From CAVSUB01 sp963816725 (GTDB lineage: Bacteria > Acidobacteriota > Vicinamibacteria > Vicinamibacterales > 2-12-FULL-66-21): a DNA stretch of 64,000 nt. The translations under genes were made by a program, and so were the position numbers. Shown here in pieces: positions 1-7,420 of the stretch (position 1 is its first letter; each line of letters opens with the position of its first letter). The stretch covers positions 248,001 through 312,000 of the forward strand of contig CAWFMC010000010.1 of NCBI GenBank assembly GCA_963816725.1, in the 5' to 3' direction. The notes beneath the pieces are model-generated. The model was given only the letters and a program-made list of their open reading frames with translations, was not told the origin of the DNA and did no database searches.

Positions 1-507
1 CGCCACGGCGCGATAGACATCCTCGTGAACAATGCCGGGATCACCCGCGACCAACTGCTGCTGCGGTTGAAGCGCGACGACTGGGACGCGGTGCTGGCGA
101 CCAACCTGACGGCGATCTACGCGCTCACGCAGGCGGTGCTGAAGCCGATGATCCGCCAGCGGCGCGGCCGCATCGTGTCGATTGGCTCGGTGGTCGGTCA
201 GGCGGGCAACCCGGGGCAGGCCAACTACGCGGCGGCGAAGGCCGGGCTGATCGGGTTCACGAAGGCGATCGCCCAGGAAGTCGCGTCGCGCAACATCACC
301 GTGAACGTGGTCGCGCCGGGCATGATCGAGACGGACATGACCCGCGCCCTTGCCGAACGGGCGCAGGGGGACTGGCTGTCGCGGATTCCGCTCGGTCGTC
401 TGGGAACGCCGGCTGACGTCGCCGCGGCGGTCTGCTTTCTGGCCTCCGACGAGGCATCGTATATTACGGGGCAGGTACTGGCCGTCAACGGCGGCATGTA
501 CATGTAA
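1..507 (+). CDS. fabG: 3-oxoacyl-[ACP] reductase, 5' end outside window
   Basis: NADPH-dependent reductase of the fatty acid elongation cycle (3-oxoacyl-ACP to 3-hydroxyacyl-ACP), a short-chain dehydrogenase acting in the cytosol. The reading frame is open from base 1, so about the last two thirds (168 residues) is present and the Rossmann N-terminus lies upstream. Visible SDR motifs in fragment numbering are NNAG near residue 10, the catalytic Ser in SIGS (about 63) and YAAAK with Tyr76/Lys80. The C-terminus ends GQVLAVNGGMYM as in FabG. It is followed by acpP and fabF, the usual fab order, which supports FabG over other SDR enzymes. Specificity is inferred from family and context. Confidence 0.93.
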   Translation, partial: RHGAIDILVNNAGITRDQLLLRLKRDDWDAVLATNLTAIYALTQAVLKPMIRQRRGRIVSIGSVVGQAGNPGQANYAAAKAGLIGFTKAIAQEVASRNITVNVVAPGMIETDMTRALAERAQGDWLSRIPLGRLGTPADVAAAVCFLASDEASYITGQVLAVNGGMYM

Positions 508-509
508 GA

Positions 510-550
510 CGGGTCGATCGACCCGGTATCGCGCGCGGGGCAATGCCCCG
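510..550 (+). other. two hairpins in the fabG-acpP gap
   Basis: A perfect 16-bp palindrome, CGGGTCGATCGACCCG (510-525), is followed by a 6-bp-stem hairpin, CGGGGC-AAT-GCCCCG (536-550). Both lie just before the acpP ribosome binding site GGAGG near 555. There is no T-run, so they do not look like an intrinsic terminator. They could be an mRNA-processing or stabilising element that raises acpP relative to fabG, since ACP is needed in large amounts. That role is inference only. Confidence 0.4.
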
Positions 551-564
551 GCATGGAGGATTGA

Positions 565-804
565 ATGGCCGTCGCAGACAAGGTGAAGAGCATCATCGTG
601 GAGCAGCTGGGCGTCGATGAAGAAGAAGTCACCCCGGACGCCTCGTTCGTGGACGATCTCGGGGCCGACTCGCTCGACACGGTGGAGCTGGTGATGGCCT
701 TCGAAGAGGAATTCGGCATCGAGATCCCTGACGAGGACGCGGAGAAGATCACCCGCGTCAAGGAAGCGATCGAGTACATCGAGTCGCACAGCAAGAAAAA
801 GTGA
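565..804 (+). CDS. acpP: acyl carrier protein
   Basis: Small acidic carrier that holds growing acyl chains on a 4'-phosphopantetheine arm for fatty acid and lipid A synthesis. It has 79 residues, the normal AcpP length. The attachment motif GADSLD is present, with Ser36 as the phosphopantetheine site, and helix II (VELVMAFEEEFGIEIPDE) is typical. The ATG is preceded by GGAGG at good spacing. It lies 57 bp after fabG and 19 bp before fabF, forming a fabG-acpP-fabF operon. Identification is secure. Confidence 0.97.
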   Translation: MAVADKVKSIIVEQLGVDEEEVTPDASFVDDLGADSLDTVELVMAFEEEFGIEIPDEDAEKITRVKEAIEYIESHSKKK

Positions 805-823
805 CGAGTCGCACGGAGGCCCT

Positions 824-2065
824 GTGAGCAGGCGAGTCGTCGTCACGGGGGTCGGCCTCGTGTCGCCGCTCGGTATCGGCACCGCCGCCAACTGGGAGGC
901 GCTGTGCGCCGGCCGGAGCGGCATCGGGCCGATCACGCACTTCGATGCGGCGGAGTTCTCGTCGCGCATCGCGGGCGAGGTCAAGGGCTTCGATCCGCTC
1001 GCGTTCCTGAACAAGAAAGACGTCAAGAAGATGGACGTCTTCATTCAGTACGCCATCGCCGCGGCGCAGTGCGCGATGGACGATTCCGCGGTCACGGTGA
1101 CGGAGGCAAACGCGACTCGCGTCGGCGTCTTCATCGCGTCCGGCATCGGCGGCTTCAGCACCATCGAGCGCGAGCACAAAGCCCTCCTGGAAGGAGGGCC
1201 GCGGCGGATCTCGCCCTTCTTCATTCCGGCGTCGATCATCAACCTGGCGGCCGGCCAGGTCTCCATCCGGTTCCACGCCAAGGGACCGAACTCGGCCACC
1301 TGCACCGCCTGCTCGGCATCGGCGCATGCGATTGGCGACGCGTTCGAAATCATCAAGCGCGACGACGCGGACGTGATGATCGCCGGCGGCTCCGAGGCGG
1401 CGATCACCCCGATGGGCGTCGGCGGGTTCGCGGCGATGCGGGCCTTGTCGACCCGCAACGACGATCCGCTCCACGCCAGCCGGCCGTTCGACCGCGAGCG
1501 TGACGGCTTCATCATGGGCGAGGGGGCGGGTGTCGTGATCCTCGAGGAGCTCGAGCATGCGACGCGGCGGGGTGCCGCGATCTATGCGGAACTCGTCGGC
1601 TACGGCATGTCCGCCGACGCGTTCCACATCACCGCTCCGTCGGAGGACGGCGACGGCGGCATGCGGGTCATGCAGAAGGCCCTGGCGTCGGCGCGGATCG
1701 CGCCGGAGCAGGTCAGCTACATCAACGCGCACGGCACCTCGACGCCGTTCAACGACAAGCTCGAGACGCTGGCGATCAAGCGGGTGTTCGGCGACCGCGC
1801 CCGGAGCCTGGCAATCTCGTCCACCAAGTCGATGACCGGACATCTGCTGGGCGCCGCCGGCGGCCTCGAGGCCGGCATCACGGCCCTCGCGGTGAAGCAC
1901 CAGATCATCCCGCCGACGATCAATTACGAATTCCCCGACCCGGAATGTGATCTCGACTACGTCCCGAACCAGACGCGGGAGGCGCCGATCGAGTACGCGC
2001 TTTCGAACTCGTTCGGCTTCGGCGGCACCAACGGGGCGTTGTTGTTCCGGCGCTTCAACGGGTAG
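824..2065 (+). CDS. fabF: beta-ketoacyl-[ACP] synthase II
   Basis: Condensing enzyme that elongates acyl-ACP with malonyl-ACP in fatty acid synthesis. It has 413 residues and starts with GTG after an AGGCCC-type ribosome binding site. The Cys-His-His triad is visible: Cys163 in CTACSAS, His303 in NAHGTSTPFND and His340 in KSMTGHLLGAAGG. These match the canonical FabF numbering. Position directly after acpP supports FabF rather than FabB. The 183-bp gap to etfB carries a heptamer repeat array. Confidence 0.96.
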   Translation: MSRRVVVTGVGLVSPLGIGTAANWEALCAGRSGIGPITHFDAAEFSSRIAGEVKGFDPLAFLNKKDVKKMDVFIQYAIAAAQCAMDDSAVTVTEANATRVGVFIASGIGGFSTIEREHKALLEGGPRRISPFFIPASIINLAAGQVSIRFHAKGPNSATCTACSASAHAIGDAFEIIKRDDADVMIAGGSEAAITPMGVGGFAAMRALSTRNDDPLHASRPFDRERDGFIMGEGAGVVILEELEHATRRGAAIYAELVGYGMSADAFHITAPSEDGDGGMRVMQKALASARIAPEQVSYINAHGTSTPFNDKLETLAIKRVFGDRARSLAISSTKSMTGHLLGAAGGLEAGITALAVKHQIIPPTINYEFPDPECDLDYVPNQTREAPIEYALSNSFGFGGTNGALLFRRFNG

Positions 2066-2195
2066 CTCCCAGCTTCAGAGCCCCAGGGCTGCCGCAGACG
2101 AGCGCAATGGTGACGTCTCACCCAGCCGGCAGAATCGAAGGTGGCCGCGAACTGCTCGGGACGTGCACAGCGGCTTGAGGGGCTGGATTTTCCTT

Positions 2196-2245
2196 GGAAG
2201 CGGGAAGCGGAATAACTGGAAGCTGGTAACTGGAAGCTGGAAGCC
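2196..2245 (+). repeat. heptamer array, unit GGAAGCN/GGTAACT
   Basis: About seven consecutive 7-bp words, mostly GGAAGC plus one variable base, with one 8-bp slip. A 14-bp double unit TAACTGGAAGCTGG occurs twice in tandem (2213-2240). The array ends three bases before the etfB ATG at 2249, where the ribosome binding site should be. It is one of a set of intergenic heptamer arrays in this window (see findings). Confidence 0.75.
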
Positions 2246-2248
2246 GAG

Positions 2249-3013
2249 ATGAAGATTGCCGTCTGCATCAAACAGGTCGTGACCCGCGAATGGCCGCTGA
2301 GGGTCAACGAGGCGGGTACCTGGATCCGCGACAGCGACGCCAGCTTCGAGCTCAACGAGCCCGATGCGTATGCGCTGGAAGAGGCGCTGCGACTGAAGGA
2401 GAAGCACGGCGGCGAGGTGGTGGTGTGCTGCGCGGGACCGGCGCGGGCCGCGCAGGTGATCCGCGAGGCGCTGGCGCGCGGCGCGGACCGAGCGATTCAC
2501 GTCGAGCTCGAGGGCGATCCGGCGGCCTTCGATGCGTCGGCGATCGCCACCCTGCTCGCCGGGGCGATCCGCGACGAGCAGTTCGAGCTGGTGCTGACCG
2601 GCCTTCAGTCCGACGATCTCGGGTTCGGCCAGGTCGGCGTGCTTCTGGCCGCGGCGCTCGGCATGCCGCACGCGACGATCATCATGGAGGTCCAGGCCGG
2701 CGACGGCGGGCTGCGCGTCAAACGCGAGCTCGAAGGCGGCTGGTTCCAATGGATCGCCCTGCCGCTGCCGGCGCTGCTGACCATTCAGAGCGGCATCAAT
2801 CAGCTCCGCTACGCGACGCTCAAGGGGATCATGGCCGCCAAGAAGAAGGAAATCCGCAAGGTCCCCGGCGTTGCGCCCGGGACCGCGTTGCAGCGGGTCG
2901 TCCGTGTCTACCTGCCGGACAAGGCCAAGAAGACGCAGATGATCGACGGCGCGGCGGCCGCGGCCGCCGCCACGCTGGTGGCGCGTCTCCGCGACGATGC
3001 GAGGGTGATCTGA
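2249..3013 (+). CDS. etfB: electron transfer flavoprotein, beta subunit
   Basis: Small subunit of the FAD/AMP-containing heterodimer that takes electrons from acyl-CoA and other dehydrogenases and passes them to the quinone pool. It has 254 residues, the family length, beginning MKIAVCIKQV. The EtfB/FixA core is clear (LALEE-type ALEEALRLKEKHGGEVVV, and VLTGLQSDD around residue 118). Its stop overlaps the etfA start by one base (TGATG), implying coupled translation. The ETF dehydrogenase follows two genes later, giving a complete acyl-CoA-dehydrogenase-to-quinone module. Confidence 0.96.
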   Translation: MKIAVCIKQVVTREWPLRVNEAGTWIRDSDASFELNEPDAYALEEALRLKEKHGGEVVVCCAGPARAAQVIREALARGADRAIHVELEGDPAAFDASAIATLLAGAIRDEQFELVLTGLQSDDLGFGQVGVLLAAALGMPHATIIMEVQAGDGGLRVKRELEGGWFQWIALPLPALLTIQSGINQLRYATLKGIMAAKKKEIRKVPGVAPGTALQRVVRVYLPDKAKKTQMIDGAAAAAAATLVARLRDDARVI

Positions 3014-3972
3014 TGATTCTCGTGATCGCCGAACAGCGTCAGGGAACGTTGAGCCGGACGACGTGGGAAGCGGTTGCCGCGGCGCAGCACGCCGGCGGGC
3101 CGATCAAGATCGTCGTGCTCGGGTCCGGCCTCGGCAACCTTCCGGATGCGCTCGCTGCCGGAGCCGTGGACGAGGTGTTGACCGTCGATCTGCCTGCGCT
3201 GGCGCAGTACACCGCCGACGGGTACGTGGCCGCGCTTCACAGCGCGATCCAGGAGATCGGCCCGGATCTCGTGTTCCTCCCGCACACATATCAGACCCGC
3301 GACTTCGCGCCGGCCCTGGCCGCCCGTCTCGAGCGCCCGCTCGTCACCGATGTCGTCGCGCTCACGAGACAGAACGACGGCCTGGTGTATACGCGGCCGG
3401 TGTTCCAGGGAAAGCTGAACGCGGACGTGGCAGCGACCGGACCGGCGCCGCACCTGGTGACGTTCCAGATCGGCGCGTTTCGCGGAGACGCCGCGGCCAA
3501 AGGGGCCGCGCCCGCGCCGGTGCGGGCCCTCTCGGTGGTGGTTGAGGAAGCCGCGATTCGACAGAGGCCCGAGGAGCCGTTCACCGAGGCGCGGCAGGCG
3601 GTGGACCTCTCGCAGGCCGAGCGGATCGTCGCGGTGGGGCGCGGGATCAAGGGGCAGGAGCACATCGCCATGGCCAAGTCGCTGGCGGAAGCGCTGGGCG
3701 CCGAGCTGGCTGCCTCACGGCCGATCTGCGATGCCGGCTGGCTGCCGATGGATCGCCAGATCGGGAGCTCCGGCCAGACCGTGGCCCCGCGCCTCTACGT
3801 CGCCCTCGGGATCTCCGGCGCCATCCAGCATCTCGTCGGCATGAAGGGATCGCGCACCATCGTGGCGATCAACAAGGATCCCGATGCGCCGATCTTCGAG
3901 GTCGCCGACTACGGCATTGCCGGCGACCTGTTCGAGGTGGTCCCGGCGCTCGTCGCGGCTTTGAAGAAATGA
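3013..3972 (+). CDS. etfA: electron transfer flavoprotein, alpha subunit
   Basis: FAD-binding subunit of ETF, 319 residues, partner of the preceding gene. The start is the ATG at 3013, sharing one base with the etfB stop. An in-frame upstream start exists but lies inside etfB and gives non-homologous sequence. The C-terminal FAD domain shows PICDAGWLPMDRQIGSSGQT, the GISGAIQHLVGM segment and IVAINKDPDAPIFEVADYG, all diagnostic for EtfA/FixB. A REP-like hairpin follows the stop immediately. Confidence 0.97.
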   Translation: MILVIAEQRQGTLSRTTWEAVAAAQHAGGPIKIVVLGSGLGNLPDALAAGAVDEVLTVDLPALAQYTADGYVAALHSAIQEIGPDLVFLPHTYQTRDFAPALAARLERPLVTDVVALTRQNDGLVYTRPVFQGKLNADVAATGPAPHLVTFQIGAFRGDAAAKGAAPAPVRALSVVVEEAAIRQRPEEPFTEARQAVDLSQAERIVAVGRGIKGQEHIAMAKSLAEALGAELAASRPICDAGWLPMDRQIGSSGQTVAPRLYVALGISGAIQHLVGMKGSRTIVAINKDPDAPIFEVADYGIAGDLFEVVPALVAALKK

Positions 3973-3974
3973 CC

Positions 3975-3998
3975 GTAGGCCCGACCTTGAGGTCGGGC
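3975..3998 (+). repeat. REP-like element: GTAG plus palindrome
   Basis: GTAG (3975-3978) abuts a perfect hairpin, GCCCGACC-TTGA-GGTCGGGC (3979-3998). A GTAG tetranucleotide next to a GC-rich palindrome is the described layout of REP sequences mobilised by RAYT transposases. It sits two bases after the etfA stop and has no T-run. It may also act as a transcript-end stabiliser. I saw one copy in the window and no RAYT gene. Confidence 0.5.
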
Positions 3999-4054
3999 GC
4001 TGCCTCGCGGGCATCTGATTCCGCCATGACCCCGACGCGGTAAGCTGACAGCAG

Positions 4055-5725
4055 ATGCCTTCCGAACGCGACACCCTCGATGTCGACGTGCTGATCGTCG
4101 GCGGCGGCCCCGCCGGCATGTCAGCGGCGCTCCGGCTGACCCAGTTGCAGAAGGCGCGTGGCGGTGAGCCGCTGAGCGTCGCCGTCCTCGAAAAGGCGCG
4201 CGAGGTGGGAGGGCACGCGCTCTCCGGGGCCGTGCTGGATCCGTCCGCGCTCGCGCAGCTCATTCCGGATTTCAAGTCAAAAGAGGCGCCGCTCGCATCC
4301 GAGGTCCTGCACGATCACGTGCACTTCCTGACGCGCGGCTCGAAGGTCACCTTTCCGATCACGCCCCCGCCGCTCGTCAACCACGGCCACTACATCATCT
4401 CCCTCAATCACTTCGTGAAGTGGCTGGGCGGCCTGGTCGAAGCAGAGGGGGTCGACCTGTTCACGGGGTTTCCCGCCGTCGAAGTGCTGTATGAGGGAGA
4501 CGCGGTGGTGGGCGTGCGGACCGGCGATCGCGGCATCGGCAAGCACGGCGAGCGGAAGCCGGGCTTTGAGCCGGGCGTCGACATCCGGGCCAAGGTCACT
4601 ATCCTCGCCGACGGCGTGCGCGGCAACCTGACCAAGGCAGTGGTGCGGCGGCTCGCGCTCGACGCCGGGCGCCAGCCGCAGCTCTACGCCCTCGGGATCA
4701 AGGAGCTCTGGGACGTGCCCGCCGATCGGGTTGCGCCGGGCACGGTGATCCACACGCTTGGGTATCCACTGCGGATGGAGGAGTTCGGCGGCGGGTTCAT
4801 CTACAGCATGCCCGAGGGGCGGCTCGCGGTAGGCTTCGTCACCGGCCTGGACTACAAGGATCCGATGTTCGACCCGCACGTCCGGTTCCAGCATTTCAAG
4901 CGGCATCCATACGTCGCGGGGCTGTTGGCCGGCGGTCAGATGGTGCGGTACGGCGCGAAGGCGCTCCCCGAAGGAGGGTGGCACACCATCCCGCGCGTCT
5001 ATGCCGGTGGGCTGTTGATCGCCGGCGACGCGGGCGGCTTCCTGAACTCGATCCGCCTCAAGGGCGTTCACCTGGCGATGCGCACCGGCATGCTGGCGGC
5101 GGAGACGGCCTTCGATGCCGTCACCAGCGGCGACAGCTCGGCGGCGCGGCTGCGCGGCTACGAAGCGGCGATCGATTCGAGCGAGGTGCGCCGCGAGCTG
5201 TACCCGGTCCGCAACGTCCATCAGAGCTTCGGCTACGGCCTTGTGGCGGGCATGGCGTACTCAGGTTTGTCGCTGCTGTCGGGCGGATGGTGGGTGCGCG
5301 ATCCGATGCCGGCGCATGCCGGGTACGAACGGATGCAGACGCTCGCCGCCTACTACCGCGACGGCCGTCCCGATCCGGACGCGGTGCAGAATCCAGCCAG
5401 GATCGATCGGCAGCTGACGTTCGATCGGCTCACCAACGTGCATTTCTCGGGTACGCGCCACGCCGAGGATCAGCCCTCGCACCTCATCGTGCACGACGCC
5501 GACATCTGCCGGACGCGCTGCCGCGAGGAGTACGGCAACCCGTGCACCCGGTTCTGCCCGGCCAACGTCTACGAGATGGTCGACGCCGGCGACGGCAGCC
5601 GGCGTCTGCAGATCAACGCGTCGAACTGTGTCCACTGCAAGACGTGCGACATCATGGACCCGTATCAGATCATCGACTGGGTCCCGCCCGAAGGTGGCGG
5701 CGGACCGGGTTACGAAGGCATGTAG
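4055..5725 (+). CDS. electron transfer flavoprotein-ubiquinone oxidoreductase
   Basis: Membrane-associated flavoprotein that oxidises reduced ETF and reduces quinone, linking fatty and amino acid oxidation to respiration. It has 556 residues, the usual ETF-QO length. The N-terminal FAD site is VDVLIVGGGPAGMSAA (residues 9-24). The geranylgeranyl-reductase-like middle includes GGFLNSIRLKGVHLAM. The C-terminal 4Fe-4S ferredoxin domain has cysteines in CRTRCREEYGNPCTRFCP and CVHCKTCDIMDP. Located 82 bp after etfA, so ETF and its acceptor are encoded together. It is the bacterial homologue of human ETFDH. Confidence 0.96.
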   Translation: MPSERDTLDVDVLIVGGGPAGMSAALRLTQLQKARGGEPLSVAVLEKAREVGGHALSGAVLDPSALAQLIPDFKSKEAPLASEVLHDHVHFLTRGSKVTFPITPPPLVNHGHYIISLNHFVKWLGGLVEAEGVDLFTGFPAVEVLYEGDAVVGVRTGDRGIGKHGERKPGFEPGVDIRAKVTILADGVRGNLTKAVVRRLALDAGRQPQLYALGIKELWDVPADRVAPGTVIHTLGYPLRMEEFGGGFIYSMPEGRLAVGFVTGLDYKDPMFDPHVRFQHFKRHPYVAGLLAGGQMVRYGAKALPEGGWHTIPRVYAGGLLIAGDAGGFLNSIRLKGVHLAMRTGMLAAETAFDAVTSGDSSAARLRGYEAAIDSSEVRRELYPVRNVHQSFGYGLVAGMAYSGLSLLSGGWWVRDPMPAHAGYERMQTLAAYYRDGRPDPDAVQNPARIDRQLTFDRLTNVHFSGTRHAEDQPSHLIVHDADICRTRCREEYGNPCTRFCPANVYEMVDAGDGSRRLQINASNCVHCKTCDIMDPYQIIDWVPPEGGGGPGYEGM

Positions 5726-5732
5726 GCGGCGG

Positions 5733-6398
5733 GTGCCGGACCTCACCCCGCAGCAGCTGCGCCGGGCCAGAGCCATCGCGGCGGCCGCGTATCCGCTTCT
5801 CGCGGTGCTCGGGCGCACGCTGAGATGGCGGGTCGAGGGCGAGCACCATTACGCCGACCTGATGCGCACCGGCCGGCCACCGATCATGGCGATTTGGCAC
5901 GGGCGGATCTTCGGCAGTCTGTACTACTTCCGCGGCCGCCGGATCGTCGTCATCACCAGCCAGAATTTCGACGGCGAGTGGATTGCGCGCCTGCTGACGC
6001 GGTTCGGTTTCGGGACCGCGCGTGGTTCGACCTCGCGTGGCGCGGCTCGCGCGCTGGTGCAGATGCGGCGGGAGCTCGCGTCGGGCAACCCGGTCGGGTT
6101 CACCGTCGACGGGCCCCGCGGGCCGGCGCGGGTCGCGCAGCCAGGCGCGGTCTGGCTGGCGGGCGCGACCGGACATCCGGTGCTGCCCCTGCACGTTGAA
6201 GCGAGCCGCGCGTGGAAGGCATCCAGCTGGGATCGGACCCAGATCCCAAAGCCGATGGCGACGGTCAGTGTCGTCGTGGGCGAGCCGATGTTCGTCGACG
6301 ATACTGACGCCGCGTTGATCGAGACCAAGACGCGCGAGCTCGAGCGAACCCTGGCGAGGCTCGAGGTCCGCGCGCGGGAATTGCTTTCCGAGAAATGA
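5733..6398 (+). CDS. DUF374 lysophospholipid acyltransferase-family protein
   Basis: Probable acyltransferase of the DUF374 branch of the PlsC-like superfamily, often near lipid A genes. Read from the GTG at 5733 it has 221 residues and starts 7 bp after the ETF-QO stop. A longer frame begins inside ETF-QO but adds only low-quality sequence. Motifs are AIWHGRIFGSLYYF (the His-containing block), the ARGSTSRGAARAL block and FTVDGPRGPARVAQPGAVWLA. These are typical of DUF374. An HX4D motif is not seen in its classical form. The substrate cannot be told; a role in lipid A or phospholipid acylation is inferred. Confidence 0.82.
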   Translation: MPDLTPQQLRRARAIAAAAYPLLAVLGRTLRWRVEGEHHYADLMRTGRPPIMAIWHGRIFGSLYYFRGRRIVVITSQNFDGEWIARLLTRFGFGTARGSTSRGAARALVQMRRELASGNPVGFTVDGPRGPARVAQPGAVWLAGATGHPVLPLHVEASRAWKASSWDRTQIPKPMATVSVVVGEPMFVDDTDAALIETKTRELERTLARLEVRARELLSEK

Positions 6399-6399
6399 C

Positions 6400-7410
6400 A
6401 TGCTCCTGATCGCATCCGATCGGTTCGGCGCCCACGTCACGCCCCCCGGTCATCCCGAGCGCATCGAGCGCGCGGAAGTGTTTGACCGGGTCGCGGCGCA
6501 TTGGGCTTCTCGTGGCGGCCTGACGATGGCGCCGACGATCGCATCGCGCCAGGCGCTGTTGCGGGTGCACACGGAAGAACATGTCGCGGCCATCGAGGCC
6601 ACCGCGGGGCGAGCGTCGATGATTGACGCTGATACGTTCACCTCGCCCGAAACGGCGGACGTCGCCCAACTCGCCGCGGGTGCGGCGGTGAACGCGGTGG
6701 AGCACGCTCTCAACGACCGCGAGCCGGCAGTCGCCCTGGTCCGGCCGCCCGGCCATCATGCCGAGCGCGATCGCGCGATGGGGTTCTGCTTCTACAACAA
6801 CGTCGCCGTCGCCGCGGCCCATGCCCTGGCGAGCGGCGTGGCGCGGGTGGCGATCGTCGATATCGACGTGCATCACGGCAACGGGACGCAGTGGATCTTC
6901 TACGAGGACCCGCGCGTCCTATATGTGTCCAGCCATCAGTTTCCGTTCTATCCCGGCACCGGCGCCGCCAGCGAGGTGGGCCGGGCGGCCGGCGCGGGCT
7001 TCACCGTCAACATACCCCTCGAGGCCGGCGCGACGGATGCCGACTACCACCTGGCCTATGGCGCCATCGTGCCACCGGTGTTCGACCATTTCGCGCCCGA
7101 GCTGGTGATCGTCTCGGCCGGCTTCGACGCGCACGAGCGCGACCCCCTCGCCTCGATGCGGGTCACGACCGCAGGTTACGCCTCGCTCGTGCACCACCTG
7201 CACGTCTGGTCAGGCGGCAGCGCGCTGGCCCTGGTGACCGAAGGCGGCTACGACCTGACCGCGCTCGGAGAGTGCGTCCAGGCCTCGCTCCGAGTGCTGG
7301 ACGGGGCGGAACGGCCCCAGTCGGATCCCTCAGGTCAGAACGCGCCGCGCGGTGAACGCGCCGTCGCGGCGGTGCGCGTGGCGCAGGCGCCTCATTGGCG
7401 TGGGATATAA
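6400..7410 (+). CDS. histone deacetylase family (class II-like) deacetylase
   Basis: Zinc-dependent amidohydrolase of the arginase/deacetylase fold. In bacteria this family includes acetylpolyamine amidohydrolases, acetoin utilisation AcuC and protein deacetylases. It has 336 residues. Active-site blocks are RPPGHHAERDRAMGFCFYNN, zinc-binding DIDVHHGNGTQ, SAGFDAHERDPL (the second zinc Asp) and the EGGYDL near the C-terminus. The spacing fits class II HDAC homologues better than AcuC. The ATG lies one base after the previous stop. Substrate unknown. Confidence 0.9.
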   Translation: MLLIASDRFGAHVTPPGHPERIERAEVFDRVAAHWASRGGLTMAPTIASRQALLRVHTEEHVAAIEATAGRASMIDADTFTSPETADVAQLAAGAAVNAVEHALNDREPAVALVRPPGHHAERDRAMGFCFYNNVAVAAAHALASGVARVAIVDIDVHHGNGTQWIFYEDPRVLYVSSHQFPFYPGTGAASEVGRAAGAGFTVNIPLEAGATDADYHLAYGAIVPPVFDHFAPELVIVSAGFDAHERDPLASMRVTTAGYASLVHHLHVWSGGSALALVTEGGYDLTALGECVQASLRVLDGAERPQSDPSGQNAPRGERAVAAVRVAQAPHWRGI

Positions 7411-7411
7411 T
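7406..7411 (+). promoter_or_regulatory. consensus -10 box just upstream of leuS
   Basis: A perfect TATAAT overlaps the previous gene's stop and is followed by a short AT tract. The leuS GTG at 7421 is only 9 bp further and has no Shine-Dalgarno sequence. If this box works, the transcript would start at or within a few bases of the GTG, making leuS close to leaderless. No convincing -35 is seen, so confidence is moderate. Confidence 0.4.
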
Positions 7412-7420
7412 TTTTAGATC

